DNA from: Alteromonadaceae bacterium
GTDB lineage: Bacteria > Pseudomonadota > Gammaproteobacteria > Enterobacterales > Alteromonadaceae
Direction: 5' to 3'
NCBI GenBank assembly: GCA_014872785.1
Contig: WKFJ01000047.1
Location: forward strand, 1 to 51,789
DNA length: 51,789 bases
Each line of letters starts with the position of its first letter. The first letter of the stretch is position 1. The position numbers were made by a program, and so were the translations under genes. This document shows positions 17,185-25,557 of the stretch, one piece after another. Below the pieces are notes generated by a model. It was not told the origin of the DNA, searched no databases, and saw only the letters and a program-made list of their open reading frames with translations.

Positions 17185-17212
17185 GGAGCAGAACGCAAAA
17201 CGTGTCTGCTCC
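17185..17212. terminator. Hairpin after the propeller-hydrolase gene
   Basis: Perfect 8-bp arms GGAGCAGA (17185-17192) and TCTGCTCC (17205-17212). It lies 5 bases past the stop codon of the minus-strand gene. TATTTTTA follows on the plus strand; the minus side is AT-rich. A terminator is likely. Confidence 0.65.
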
Positions 17213-17217
17213 TATTT

Positions 17218-19254
17218 TTAGTTGGTAAACGCGGGGAACAGGGCATTGGCCAATTGCGGCATAACTTTATCTTCGATGTCAGCTCCGGTTAACACAATAA
17301 CTAGGTCTAGCTCTTTTACCACAATGATACGGTTTCCGCCCGCGCCCCAGGCCATATTCACACTAACCGATTGCTCACCCACAGGCATGTCCACCTGATA
17401 CCAAAAATAGCCATAATTGTACTCTTCGGGTATCCAGTCTGATTCAGTTTTGTTAATAGCAGTGGTGGCTTTGGCCAGAAATTCAGCGGAAAACAGCTGT
17501 TCGCCTTGCCACTTACCGTCATTTAATAAAACACTGCCAATTTTTAGCATGTCTCTTGATGTGATTGCCGCAGACGAACCTGCCAATGGCACTCCGTTAC
17601 TATCTGTTCGCCAACCGTATCTTGTGATACCCAACTTGCTAAAAATTTCGTCGCGATAAAAATTCCAGATAGAGCCAGGTACAAGGCTATCGGCCAAATG
17701 CATGGTGACTATTGGATCCGCATCTTGATAGCTAAAAGCGGCTCTGCCAGAGGCGATTGGATTCGAATGCTCTAAAATCTGCTGCATTAGATTAAAGCCT
17801 TTGACCTTCATCTGGTTATCGAGAATAACAGGCCTTATTTCATCATTGAGTTTGATGCCAGAACGCATGTTCATGGCTTTGTGCAGAGTGACTTGTTCCG
17901 CTCCATCCACGAGCTTACTCTTGTCGATGTTAGACAGATAAGTGATGACGGGTTGATCAATATCCCTCATGGATAGATAACCCAACTCTATTGCTCGTGC
18001 GATTGCCATGCTATTTAAGGATTTGGTCGCAGACGCTTGGAAATGCGGCAGATTGATACGCCCTTTGTTAAAATAGGATTCAAAAACCAATTTATTTTTG
18101 TATGAGATCAACAGGCTGTCGTACCTACCAAACTTGTTATTGGCAAGCTCTTTCACAAAGCCTGTTACCTTGTCTTGTTGCTTACCTATGGCATTCAGAC
18201 TACCCACATTAATGCCATCGTTTCGAGCAGGTGGAGTAGTAGAAATCCAAGGGTGCGTTAAATCCGGTAATGTATCTTCAAAACCAAAACCTAAGTAGTC
18301 TTCTTCAAAGCTTGCGATCTCGGGAGCCTGATTTGAAGGTTGAGCCACTAGTTTTGATAACCAAGCTTCTCTTGCCGAGGTGATGACCTCAGCGCTTACC
18401 CAATAAATGTTTGGGTTACCACTTTGCTCGTCATAACGGTTAAAAAATAGGTATTTACCATCAGGGGTGAGTGATGGGCTGCTCTCACGGAAATCACTGT
18501 TAACCGCACTTCCCAATCCCATTGGTTGTGACCATGAACCGTCTTCTTGTTTAAAGTAGACAAATAAGTCTTTGTCTTTGCTTTTATCGTTATTTTTATG
18601 CGCCTCCACCAGCAGAAAATCTTGTTGAGGAGAGATATAGCCTTGACTCCCATGAGGGATAGCGACTTGGTATTGATGTGGATATTTGCCACCTATTCGA
18701 GGCGCTATATACAGCTTTCCATCATCATGATTTTGGTAATAGATATCGCCGTATCGAGCAATACTGGTAATAGACACCTGATTATCATTCAAAGGTGAAT
18801 CTAGTAGGGAAGCTTCTCCGTGATTGTCTTTATCTTTCGACAGTTGCCAGACTTTAAGCGGATACTGTTCTGAGTATGTAGAGAACATCATGGTTCCCCC
18901 GCCGGCACTGACCAAGGCTCCAAACTCATCATTTACAATGCCGTTGGTAAGACTGATCTTTTCAGGTTTAGTCCAATGATCATTTACCACCTTAGACATA
19001 AAAATTTGCGAAGCACCGTCAATGGTAGGCGTAAAGTACATTGCCTTAAAATCGGGTGTGAAACTCACCCCGTATTCATAACGATTCTCTACTGACACAA
19101 TGCCGGGCGCAAATACCTCGGGGTTCAACCCCGGTACTTTTTGTCCAAAGTAAGTGCCCTCTAATAAGGGAAAAGCCGGTTCTGCGATGCCATTACTTGC
19201 ACCGGTAAAGGTTAAAAACGCCATGGCTGCATAGGCGAGAAGTGGTTTGTTCAT
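17218..19254 (-). CDS. Secreted PD40 beta-propeller fused to a serine hydrolase
   Basis: A 678-residue exported fusion. The start at 19254 gives signal peptide MNKPLLAYAAMAFLTFTGAS with AGGAAAAAGGAA just upstream. Residues about 30-300 form a PD40/TolB-like propeller (blades with SFTPDFKAMYFTP and SLTPDGKYLFFNRYD, ending IYWVSAEVI). This is the same family as the three proteins at 27303-29935: all begin YxG(Q/E)xxPG, then FAPGxVS. Residues about 355-678 are a beta-lactamase-fold hydrolase with SATK (408-411) as SxxK, YQD (509-511) in place of YxN, and GAGG (637-640) in place of HxG. It is divergent from its probable regulator at 19457. The replaced motifs suggest a non-beta-lactamase activity. 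Confidence 0.8.
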   Translation of the reverse strand: MNKPLLAYAAMAFLTFTGASNGIAEPAFPLLEGTYFGQKVPGLNPEVFAPGIVSVENRYEYGVSFTPDFKAMYFTPTIDGASQIFMSKVVNDHWTKPEKISLTNGIVNDEFGALVSAGGGTMMFSTYSEQYPLKVWQLSKDKDNHGEASLLDSPLNDNQVSITSIARYGDIYYQNHDDGKLYIAPRIGGKYPHQYQVAIPHGSQGYISPQQDFLLVEAHKNNDKSKDKDLFVYFKQEDGSWSQPMGLGSAVNSDFRESSPSLTPDGKYLFFNRYDEQSGNPNIYWVSAEVITSAREAWLSKLVAQPSNQAPEIASFEEDYLGFGFEDTLPDLTHPWISTTPPARNDGINVGSLNAIGKQQDKVTGFVKELANNKFGRYDSLLISYKNKLVFESYFNKGRINLPHFQASATKSLNSMAIARAIELGYLSMRDIDQPVITYLSNIDKSKLVDGAEQVTLHKAMNMRSGIKLNDEIRPVILDNQMKVKGFNLMQQILEHSNPIASGRAAFSYQDADPIVTMHLADSLVPGSIWNFYRDEIFSKLGITRYGWRTDSNGVPLAGSSAAITSRDMLKIGSVLLNDGKWQGEQLFSAEFLAKATTAINKTESDWIPEEYNYGYFWYQVDMPVGEQSVSVNMAWGAGGNRIIVVKELDLVIVLTGADIEDKVMPQLANALFPAFTN

Positions 19255-19340
19255 TATTCCTTTTTCCTGAATCATTTGGCTGAATCGATTCGCACAAATC
19301 TGCGAGGAATTGCAGAGTAAAAAAAGTTGAAGATAATTGG

Positions 19341-19378
19341 CTGAAAAGCGACTGAAAAAGTTCTGATTTTTTTCTGAC
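19341..19378 (+). promoter_or_regulatory. Four CTGA boxes at 11-bp spacing (putative operator)
   Basis: CTGA begins at 19341, 19352, 19363 and 19374, exactly one helical turn apart, so all boxes lie on one face of the DNA. OmpR/PhoB-type winged helices, the class encoded just downstream, typically bind tandem repeats with 11-bp spacing. The same layout occurs before the paralogous regulator at 30835-30872. Probable site of autoregulation; it may also control the divergent propeller-hydrolase gene. Confidence 0.65.
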
Positions 19379-19401
19379 AATCTTCAAAATCGCCTGTTAC
19401 A

Positions 19402-19411
19402 TGATAGGATT
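19402..19411 (+). promoter_or_regulatory. Extended -10 promoter element of regulator 1
   Basis: TGATAGGATT matches an extended -10 (TGn followed by TAGGAT, 4 of 6 consensus). The TAGGAT starts 31 bases after the start of the last CTGA box, exactly as in the paralogous promoter. No good -35 is present, which suggests activator dependence. The start point would be about 19417, giving a leader of some 40 bases. Confidence 0.55.
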
Positions 19412-19456
19412 GGGCTTCGTTTTAGCATCACTACAGGCAAAGGGATACGCGCGTTA

Positions 19457-21694
19457 ATGGCCAAACAATACTGGATTGGTGAATTCTATGTGGACTTATC
19501 ACGTAATCAGATAAGCCAACCAGGTATTTCTCACAATGTGCCGCCTAAAGCTCTGCAGGTGCTTACTTATCTCGCGCAAAAACAAGGCGCAGTAGTGAGC
19601 TATGACGAGCTGCTTAACGAAGTATGGCCAAACACCATTGTTACACCTAATACGTTGCAGCGGTGCATTGCCCATTTGCGCAAAGCCCTTGGCGAAAATA
19701 GACAAGCGCAAACCATCATTAAAACCCATGCCAAACAAGGCTACAGTTTAGAGTGTGAAGTTAAGTGGAGTGAGTTAGTCTCGAAACTCGATGACCAGGC
19801 CGCAACTGAGTCAACGTTATCATCCGTATCTAGCAACAGTGGCAGCACTATTGATACTGCAACAGTCACTGATGAGAACATTGAAAATATAGCCCATGAT
19901 GACTCACCGCAGATAAATCACAGCAGTTCAGACACAAGCGAGAAATTAACGCATTCAAATAGGCCATCTGGGCAAAATTGGATGCTCGGGATAGCCTTTT
20001 TTGCGTTGCTATTGCTGATGTTCGTTTTCACTCAAAAAAACGATGAATCCACATCGTTAGAATTCACCGAACTGCGCCCCCTCACCGCCACTGACGACAA
20101 GGAGTTCGGTGCAACCTATTCCCTCGACGGTGAATTTATTCTGTTCAATCGCTTTGATGAAGAGTTTTGCATAAACAACATTTGGGCGAAGCACAACGAA
20201 ACATTCGAAGAGCGGCAACTGACCGTCGACATGGGCACCTACGAAGGTCACGACCTGTCACCAGACGGCAAAATGCTCGTATTTATCAAACAAAACGACT
20301 GTACGACGCCACTGGAACAAAGCAATTGTTACCAGCTAATGAGTCAGCCGTTTGATTGGCAGCGTGAAAACGTCTCAACGCCAGAGGCGCTGCTAGAATG
20401 TCAGCAGTCACCTATCACGTCTCCGATTTGGATTGATAACGCCCACATAGTGATGAAGCAGCGGAGCGAGGGGCATTGGCGATTGGTACGATATTCCCTC
20501 ACCACTCAATCAAGCGATGTGCTTTATCAAATCGAAGATGGCCATGTGAGCAGTTATGATTGGTCGGCTGAACAACAGCTTTTTGCGGTGTCGTCGTTAA
20601 AAAGTGACGGAAAACAATATATTGAAATGCTGCATGTTGATGGGCAGATAAAATCCAGCCACCCAATTGTCTTACCCGCAGACTCACCCACTTATCTGAA
20701 AATTTCGCCGCGGTTTACTCCAACGCGCGGAGAGATGATTTTTAGTTTCGGCAGCGAACTATTTACATTAAGTGAACGCGGAGACGTTAATAAACTGAAG
20801 GTGCCATTTGATACTTATATCGATAGTGCCGATTTCCATCCTAATGGCGACCGAATGTTGATGGTTAAGGGGAATTTTGACAGCGACATAGGTAGCCTAG
20901 ATTTCGGTTCGGCACTCAACGATAACACGTTATCACCAAACGTCTTTGCGCGTTCTACAGCAATGGAGCAAATTGCGACGTATCGACCCAACAGTGACAC
21001 CATCGCTTATGTATCTGCCCAAACGGGCACTGAACAAGTGTGGTTGCAAGACGGTTGGATGCAAGACAGCAATGGAGTAAAGGTGGTCAGCAAGCTACCA
21101 AATGGCAGTTTTATTCAGAACTTACTCTGGTCTGATTTTGGTGAATCGCTATTGGTCTTTGCCAATTGGCAAATACACATTTTAACCTTGAGTGACGACC
21201 AATCAGATTTGGCAAAAATCGATTTTCCTCATTTGGTCAACGACGTTTTTCATTGGAATAATGAAGCTAATACCGTTTTAGCAAGCATCATGTTAGACGG
21301 TGTTCGAACATTTGTGAGAATAGACTTAGCTTCTCTTGAGTTTGATATTGTCAATCGCAAAAAAGTAAAGTGGGCCGCTCAAAGTCACGACGGTGCAGTG
21401 ATTTACATGGACGACTTCGAACGTTTCTGGCAACCGCATGCGTTAGAAGACAAGTTAATCACCGCCCTGGATGGTCAAGGTTCTAACAAGCGCTTTATTA
21501 TTCGCGATGGCATTGTGTACGGCATTAATCGGAGTGAGCACCTCTGGTCTTACTCGCTACTCACCGATGAATTTCGCACTTTAGGGAGCATTTCCCAAGA
21601 GGTTGAGTATTTGACGGATATTAAACATCAGCAGGCGCTTATCACTTTAAAAGCGCATATTAAAAAAGAGATCATTGAGCTGTCATTAAAATAG
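19457..21694 (+). CDS. CadC/ToxR-like membrane regulator with periplasmic propeller (1)
   Basis: A 745-residue transmembrane transcription regulator. Residues 1-103 are an OmpR-type winged helix (PPKALQVLTYLAQKQGAVVS, then ELLNEVWPNTIVTPNTLQ and a recognition helix, ending IIKTHAKQGYSLE). A Ser/Thr-rich linker (105-172) leads to one membrane helix (175-193, WMLGIAFFALLLLMFVFTQ). The rest is periplasmic and carries TolB/PD40-like blades (YSLDGEFILFNR, LSPDGKMLVFI). The architecture is that of one-component sensors such as CadC: the propeller senses and the winged helix acts at DNA without phosphorylation. The winged helix is nearly identical to that of the gene at 30953. Divergent from the propeller-hydrolase gene. 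Confidence 0.85.
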   Translation: MAKQYWIGEFYVDLSRNQISQPGISHNVPPKALQVLTYLAQKQGAVVSYDELLNEVWPNTIVTPNTLQRCIAHLRKALGENRQAQTIIKTHAKQGYSLECEVKWSELVSKLDDQAATESTLSSVSSNSGSTIDTATVTDENIENIAHDDSPQINHSSSDTSEKLTHSNRPSGQNWMLGIAFFALLLLMFVFTQKNDESTSLEFTELRPLTATDDKEFGATYSLDGEFILFNRFDEEFCINNIWAKHNETFEERQLTVDMGTYEGHDLSPDGKMLVFIKQNDCTTPLEQSNCYQLMSQPFDWQRENVSTPEALLECQQSPITSPIWIDNAHIVMKQRSEGHWRLVRYSLTTQSSDVLYQIEDGHVSSYDWSAEQQLFAVSSLKSDGKQYIEMLHVDGQIKSSHPIVLPADSPTYLKISPRFTPTRGEMIFSFGSELFTLSERGDVNKLKVPFDTYIDSADFHPNGDRMLMVKGNFDSDIGSLDFGSALNDNTLSPNVFARSTAMEQIATYRPNSDTIAYVSAQTGTEQVWLQDGWMQDSNGVKVVSKLPNGSFIQNLLWSDFGESLLVFANWQIHILTLSDDQSDLAKIDFPHLVNDVFHWNNEANTVLASIMLDGVRTFVRIDLASLEFDIVNRKKVKWAAQSHDGAVIYMDDFERFWQPHALEDKLITALDGQGSNKRFIIRDGIVYGINRSEHLWSYSLLTDEFRTLGSISQEVEYLTDIKHQQALITLKAHIKKEIIELSLK

Positions 21695-21714
21695 ATATCA
21701 AACACCCCTTCGTT

Positions 21715-22536
21715 CTATTTTTTCATCGCACGTTTCGACGCGTAGTTTACTAGACACTGCATTACCCAACTAAATATCTCCGGCGCCAAACGCGCTTGCA
21801 TATATGTGAGCTTGGCCATAAACCCTGGAATAATCAAAAACTGCTTCTTGTTGATGCCTCTTATCGTCGCCTTGGTTACCGTATCCACCTTCAATGTGCC
21901 GGCAATGTCTTTAACAAAACGAGCCTGCGGCGATACGTGTTTTGCTTCCTCTTGCACCATGGGAGTATCCACCTCTGGTGGACACAACACCGAAACGCCA
22001 ATTCCTTGCTGATACAGCTCCTGTTTTAACGCCCCAGCCATCCCTAAAATGGCAAATTTAGACGCGCTGTAGGCAGAATATCCATAAACAGGCACAATTC
22101 CGGCGAGCGAACTGACAAAACAAATGTGACCATGTTTTTTTTCGATCATAGCGGGCAATAAATGTTTTAACACCGCTCGGCTGCCCATTACATTAGTATG
22201 CATAATGTGAGTAAAGTCGGCGTCTGAATGCTGCATAAATGGAATGTTTTGCACAACGCCAGCGCTAAGAATAACAAGATCAACTGCACCGAAATCATGG
22301 CTAACGCACTGCGCTAACGATTGAATATCTGCATCTTGACTCACATCAACGCTATAGGCGCTAATTTTTTGTGTTGACCTTGTTTTTAATGCTTCACATT
22401 GACCCGCCGCGTTATCGAGTTTCGCTTGGTTTCGGGCAACCAGAATGATGTTATTCCCCAGTGCTGCGTAAGCTTTCGCCAAATCCAAGCCAATGCCGCT
22501 GGAACCACCTGTAATTAAGACTGTTTTCTCTTGCAC
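21715..22536 (-). CDS. Short-chain dehydrogenase/reductase
   Basis: A 273-residue classical SDR. The nucleotide-binding motif is TGGSSGIG (9-16), catalytic residues lie in CFVSSLAG and YSAYSASK (YxxxK), and a Cys-Pro-Pro-Glu motif follows (LCPPEVDTP). The pattern, with a C-terminal extension of about 50 residues, resembles 3-ketodihydrosphinganine reductase-like SDRs, but the substrate is not certain. It starts with GTG after AGAGG and lies 24 bp after the amidohydrolase stop, forming a two-gene operon. Convergent with regulator 1 at 20 bp distance. Confidence 0.85.
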   Translation of the reverse strand: MQEKTVLITGGSSGIGLDLAKAYAALGNNIILVARNQAKLDNAAGQCEALKTRSTQKISAYSVDVSQDADIQSLAQCVSHDFGAVDLVILSAGVVQNIPFMQHSDADFTHIMHTNVMGSRAVLKHLLPAMIEKKHGHICFVSSLAGIVPVYGYSAYSASKFAILGMAGALKQELYQQGIGVSVLCPPEVDTPMVQEEAKHVSPQARFVKDIAGTLKVDTVTKATIRGINKKQFLIIPGFMAKLTYMQARLAPEIFSWVMQCLVNYASKRAMKK

Positions 22537-22560
22537 TTTATTTTGCCTCTACACTCATAC

Positions 22561-24303
22561 TCACGATTTAGCTCTTAAAAACGTGCCAAACGCTGAAGAT
22601 TGCCCCAACTCAGGGTTGAGGTTTTCGCCATCAACAGCCAGTTGGCCGTTTATCAAAACGTGGGTGACTAAGCCTGGAATGCGATTAACTAATCTTTTTA
22701 AGCCAAAATTTTCCATATCAGCCCAGCTCACGGCCTCTAAATCTTGGTCAAAGCCATTAGGGTCAACAATGGTAATATCTGCTCTGTCGCCTTTTTTTAT
22801 TCTTCCTGCATCAATACTGAACCAATCGGCCTGATCGCCAGTGAGCCGCCACACTGCTTTTTCCATCGTCATGATAGGATCACCGCTATCGATGGATTCT
22901 TTCACTAATTTCAGGAATCGTAACGGCAGATTGTAAAAGGCCATGTTGCGAATATGTGCGCCAGCATCACTGAAGGTAATTAGTGCCTTTTTGTCGCGGA
23001 CCATTTTTTTAAGTACGTGCAGCCGGTGATTTGCGATGGTGGTGCACCAGCGCAATTGAGTACCATATTGCACGACGAGATCCAGGAACAAATCAACTAC
23101 GTGGATCTTATGCGCCTTGGCCACCTCGTCGAAATTCTTCCCTACAATACTGTTATCTGGGCAAGCTAAGATCTCGGCGTCGGCAAAGTCGCGCTGCCAG
23201 ACTCTAGGACTTAACTTTTCACCGTAAAATTTACGAAATTCGCGTCGATAGGTTTCATCTTGCAATAGGTTATTGCGCTCAACTGCATTCTTTAGATCCA
23301 GTGCCATTTCACCTGCGCCAAACTCTTCAAAAAACACCACATCGATACCGTCAGCATAAACAGTGAATGGTGTGGGTAACACTTGCCAGCGAAAATCACC
23401 CTTTAACCAATTGGTGACTTTTGACGCCAGCTTGGTCAAATTACGCAGATAAACACTGCCTTTAAGATCCATTTGGCTGATCAATGTGGTTTTCAGCGGT
23501 CTTCTAAACCAGCCCAAACACTCGCGAATATACTGGGTAATCTGCAAAGGCGCAGATGCATCGGGTGCACCTTGATGCACACGGTCATATTGTCTAACCA
23601 AACGATTGAGGCGTGCTATTTCCGTCCAATCAGCATAAGTACTGGGAAGACTTTTCGACCACTCGCGCTCGCCATCTACCTTATCCCACTTGAGGCACAT
23701 AGTAGAAAACCCCACAAACCCCTGTTCAAAAGCCTCTTTTAACAGAGCTTCCATACTTTGTAATTCTTGTTCACTTGGGCGAACAGTATGATACGTAGCG
23801 CGGCTTAATCCCAACACTGAGGTTCGCAAATCACTGTGCCCAAGCATACTGATTAGATTGGGGCCAAGTGGCAATGTGCTGACGTAATCCACCCATTGTT
23901 TTGGCGTCGACCAAGACTTATTCTTTTGCAAAATAGGCAGTACTTTTTCACGAGGGACGGTTTCGACTCGCGTAAAGATATCTGAAGCATCTTCAGTTTG
24001 GCTGCATACCATACTCAATGAACAGCTACCTACCATCACCGTTGTCACGCCATGGCGAACCGACTCTGATAAGCTCGGACTAACAAGCACTTCGGCATCG
24101 TAGTGGGTGTGAACATCTAAAAAGCCGGGCATGACCCACTTGCCGACTGCGTTAATACACCTATCGGCGTCATTGCTGTCCAGTGCTGTTTCGCTCACTT
24201 TGGCGATTCTTCCATCCTTCACGGCAACCCAACGAACCCCGGAGTCCGCGCCGGTGCCATCAAAATACTGCCCACCTTCGATTATCACGTCATATAGTGC
24301 CAT
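22561..24303 (-). CDS. Amidohydrolase, N-acyl-D-amino-acid deacylase-like
   Basis: A 580-residue metal-dependent hydrolase of the amidohydrolase superfamily. The start shows DVIIEGGQYFDGTGAD, the metal motif HTHYD (65-69), and HGVTTVMVGSCSLS as in D-aminoacylases. Later blocks are MLGHSDLRTSVLG, VDLFLDLVVQYG and ITFSDAGAHI (the last Asp). N-acyl-D-amino acid deacylases release D-amino acids, but many relatives have other amide substrates. Co-transcribed with the SDR. The divergent AraC regulator, 82 bp away, is the probable controller. Confidence 0.83.
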   Translation of the reverse strand: MALYDVIIEGGQYFDGTGADSGVRWVAVKDGRIAKVSETALDSNDADRCINAVGKWVMPGFLDVHTHYDAEVLVSPSLSESVRHGVTTVMVGSCSLSMVCSQTEDASDIFTRVETVPREKVLPILQKNKSWSTPKQWVDYVSTLPLGPNLISMLGHSDLRTSVLGLSRATYHTVRPSEQELQSMEALLKEAFEQGFVGFSTMCLKWDKVDGEREWSKSLPSTYADWTEIARLNRLVRQYDRVHQGAPDASAPLQITQYIRECLGWFRRPLKTTLISQMDLKGSVYLRNLTKLASKVTNWLKGDFRWQVLPTPFTVYADGIDVVFFEEFGAGEMALDLKNAVERNNLLQDETYRREFRKFYGEKLSPRVWQRDFADAEILACPDNSIVGKNFDEVAKAHKIHVVDLFLDLVVQYGTQLRWCTTIANHRLHVLKKMVRDKKALITFSDAGAHIRNMAFYNLPLRFLKLVKESIDSGDPIMTMEKAVWRLTGDQADWFSIDAGRIKKGDRADITIVDPNGFDQDLEAVSWADMENFGLKRLVNRIPGLVTHVLINGQLAVDGENLNPELGQSSAFGTFLRAKS

Positions 24304-24385
24304 GTTGACTGCCTCACGATTAAACTGCTGAACATTGTTCTGATTGTCATAATGCGCGACTATTTATTGCTCGACTTGTCATTTT

Positions 24386-25456
24386 GTGACATTTTTAATC
24401 AACCTTTTGTTTGGGCTAACGGCTTTGTCACACACCTATTTCATTCGCACAAGTTCACTGCATGGGCTGGATCAGCAAATTGAGAGTGTGGGCGGCAACT
24501 TGAGTGAGGTTCTGCATAGATTTGGACTGGCCGAATCGTCACTAACCAGTGAGTTCGAAAGGATAGATGTGCAGGTATTAGTGGCGCTGCTGAATCATAG
24601 CGCGACTACTTTTGATTGCCCTGGTTTCGCATTGCAGTTAGGCTCTCGACAAAACCTTACCATGCTCGGTGCGTTAGGCGCCTTAATAGCGAACTGTGCA
24701 ACCGCACGTGATGCTAAAAAAGTCGTCAGCGCATTTATGGCCTATCACAACCAAACAGAATATTGGGATTGGCAAGAATATCAGGACATTGTCGTCGTTC
24801 AGCGTTTTGACAACTTCTATGAGGTCAGCGATTCTCGCCAGTACCATGAACTGGCTTTAAGTGCTTGTTTCCATTTATTGAGGGCGTTTCTGGGCAGTTA
24901 CTTTAAACCCATTCGGGTTGAAATGAGCCACTCGCCACTGAGTGAAAAACGCAGCTACAACGCACATTTCGGTGTCGAAACGCGTTTTAATCAGGAACGA
25001 GACGCCATTGTTATGCAAGGTGGCTTTATGGATTTACCCATTCGCCAAGAAAAGGTTGGCACTAGACAGACACACGACTTGGCCAAACAAACGACGAGAC
25101 ACTACCTTGAATCACTAAGGGGGCAATTTCAAGACGATATTGTGGGTCAGGTTGCGACTTTGCTGCAACAAACCATGGGTTCAAACGAGTCCAGTATTGA
25201 TAACATTGCACAACTGCTGCACCTGAATAGACGCACTCTACAGCGTAAATTACAGGCGAAGGGTGTTATTTTTCGCGAGCTATTTAATGAGACTAGGCAT
25301 AAAAAAGCCAAGTGGTATCTGACCTCTAGCCGCATGGATATTACCCTAATGTCTTCCGTCTTGGGCTACAACGATGTAAGTAATTTCTCCCGCGCCTTTA
25401 AAAAGATTGAAGGGATATCTCCGCAAAAATGGCGACACAAGACAGTAAGTCCTTGA
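24386..25456 (+). CDS. AraC family transcriptional regulator
   Basis: A regulator of up to 356 residues with an N-terminal arabinose-binding-like effector domain (ALGALIANCATARDAKKV region, about residues 30-210) and a C-terminal AraC helix-turn-helix pair. The signature is IAQLLHLNRRTLQRKLQAKG, then MSSVLGYNDVSNFSRAFKK and SPQKWR. This OruR/ArgR-type subgroup often controls adjacent catabolic genes. The GTG start at 24386 has no clear ribosome binding site; TTG at 24425, which removes a hydrophobic lead and begins SHTYFIRTS, is an equally likely start. Divergent from the amidohydrolase/SDR operon. Confidence 0.83.
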   Translation: MTFLINLLFGLTALSHTYFIRTSSLHGLDQQIESVGGNLSEVLHRFGLAESSLTSEFERIDVQVLVALLNHSATTFDCPGFALQLGSRQNLTMLGALGALIANCATARDAKKVVSAFMAYHNQTEYWDWQEYQDIVVVQRFDNFYEVSDSRQYHELALSACFHLLRAFLGSYFKPIRVEMSHSPLSEKRSYNAHFGVETRFNQERDAIVMQGGFMDLPIRQEKVGTRQTHDLAKQTTRHYLESLRGQFQDDIVGQVATLLQQTMGSNESSIDNIAQLLHLNRRTLQRKLQAKGVIFRELFNETRHKKAKWYLTSSRMDITLMSSVLGYNDVSNFSRAFKKIEGISPQKWRHKTVSP

Positions 25457-25510
25457 GCGCTGCAACCTTATTCTCGGGATGCACCCAATTACGTGGGGTT
25501 TGCTCATTGT

Positions 25511-25548
25511 AAAAAAAGCCTTCTTAACCTCTAGGCAGTAAAGGTTAA
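25511..25548 (-). terminator. Terminator of the serine hydrolase gene
   Basis: TTAACCT (25524-25530) pairs exactly with AGGTTAA (25542-25548). On the minus strand a seven-T run follows after a six-base spacer (25511-25517). It lies between the convergent AraC and hydrolase genes. Confidence 0.6.
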
Positions 25549-25557
25549 CCATACATT

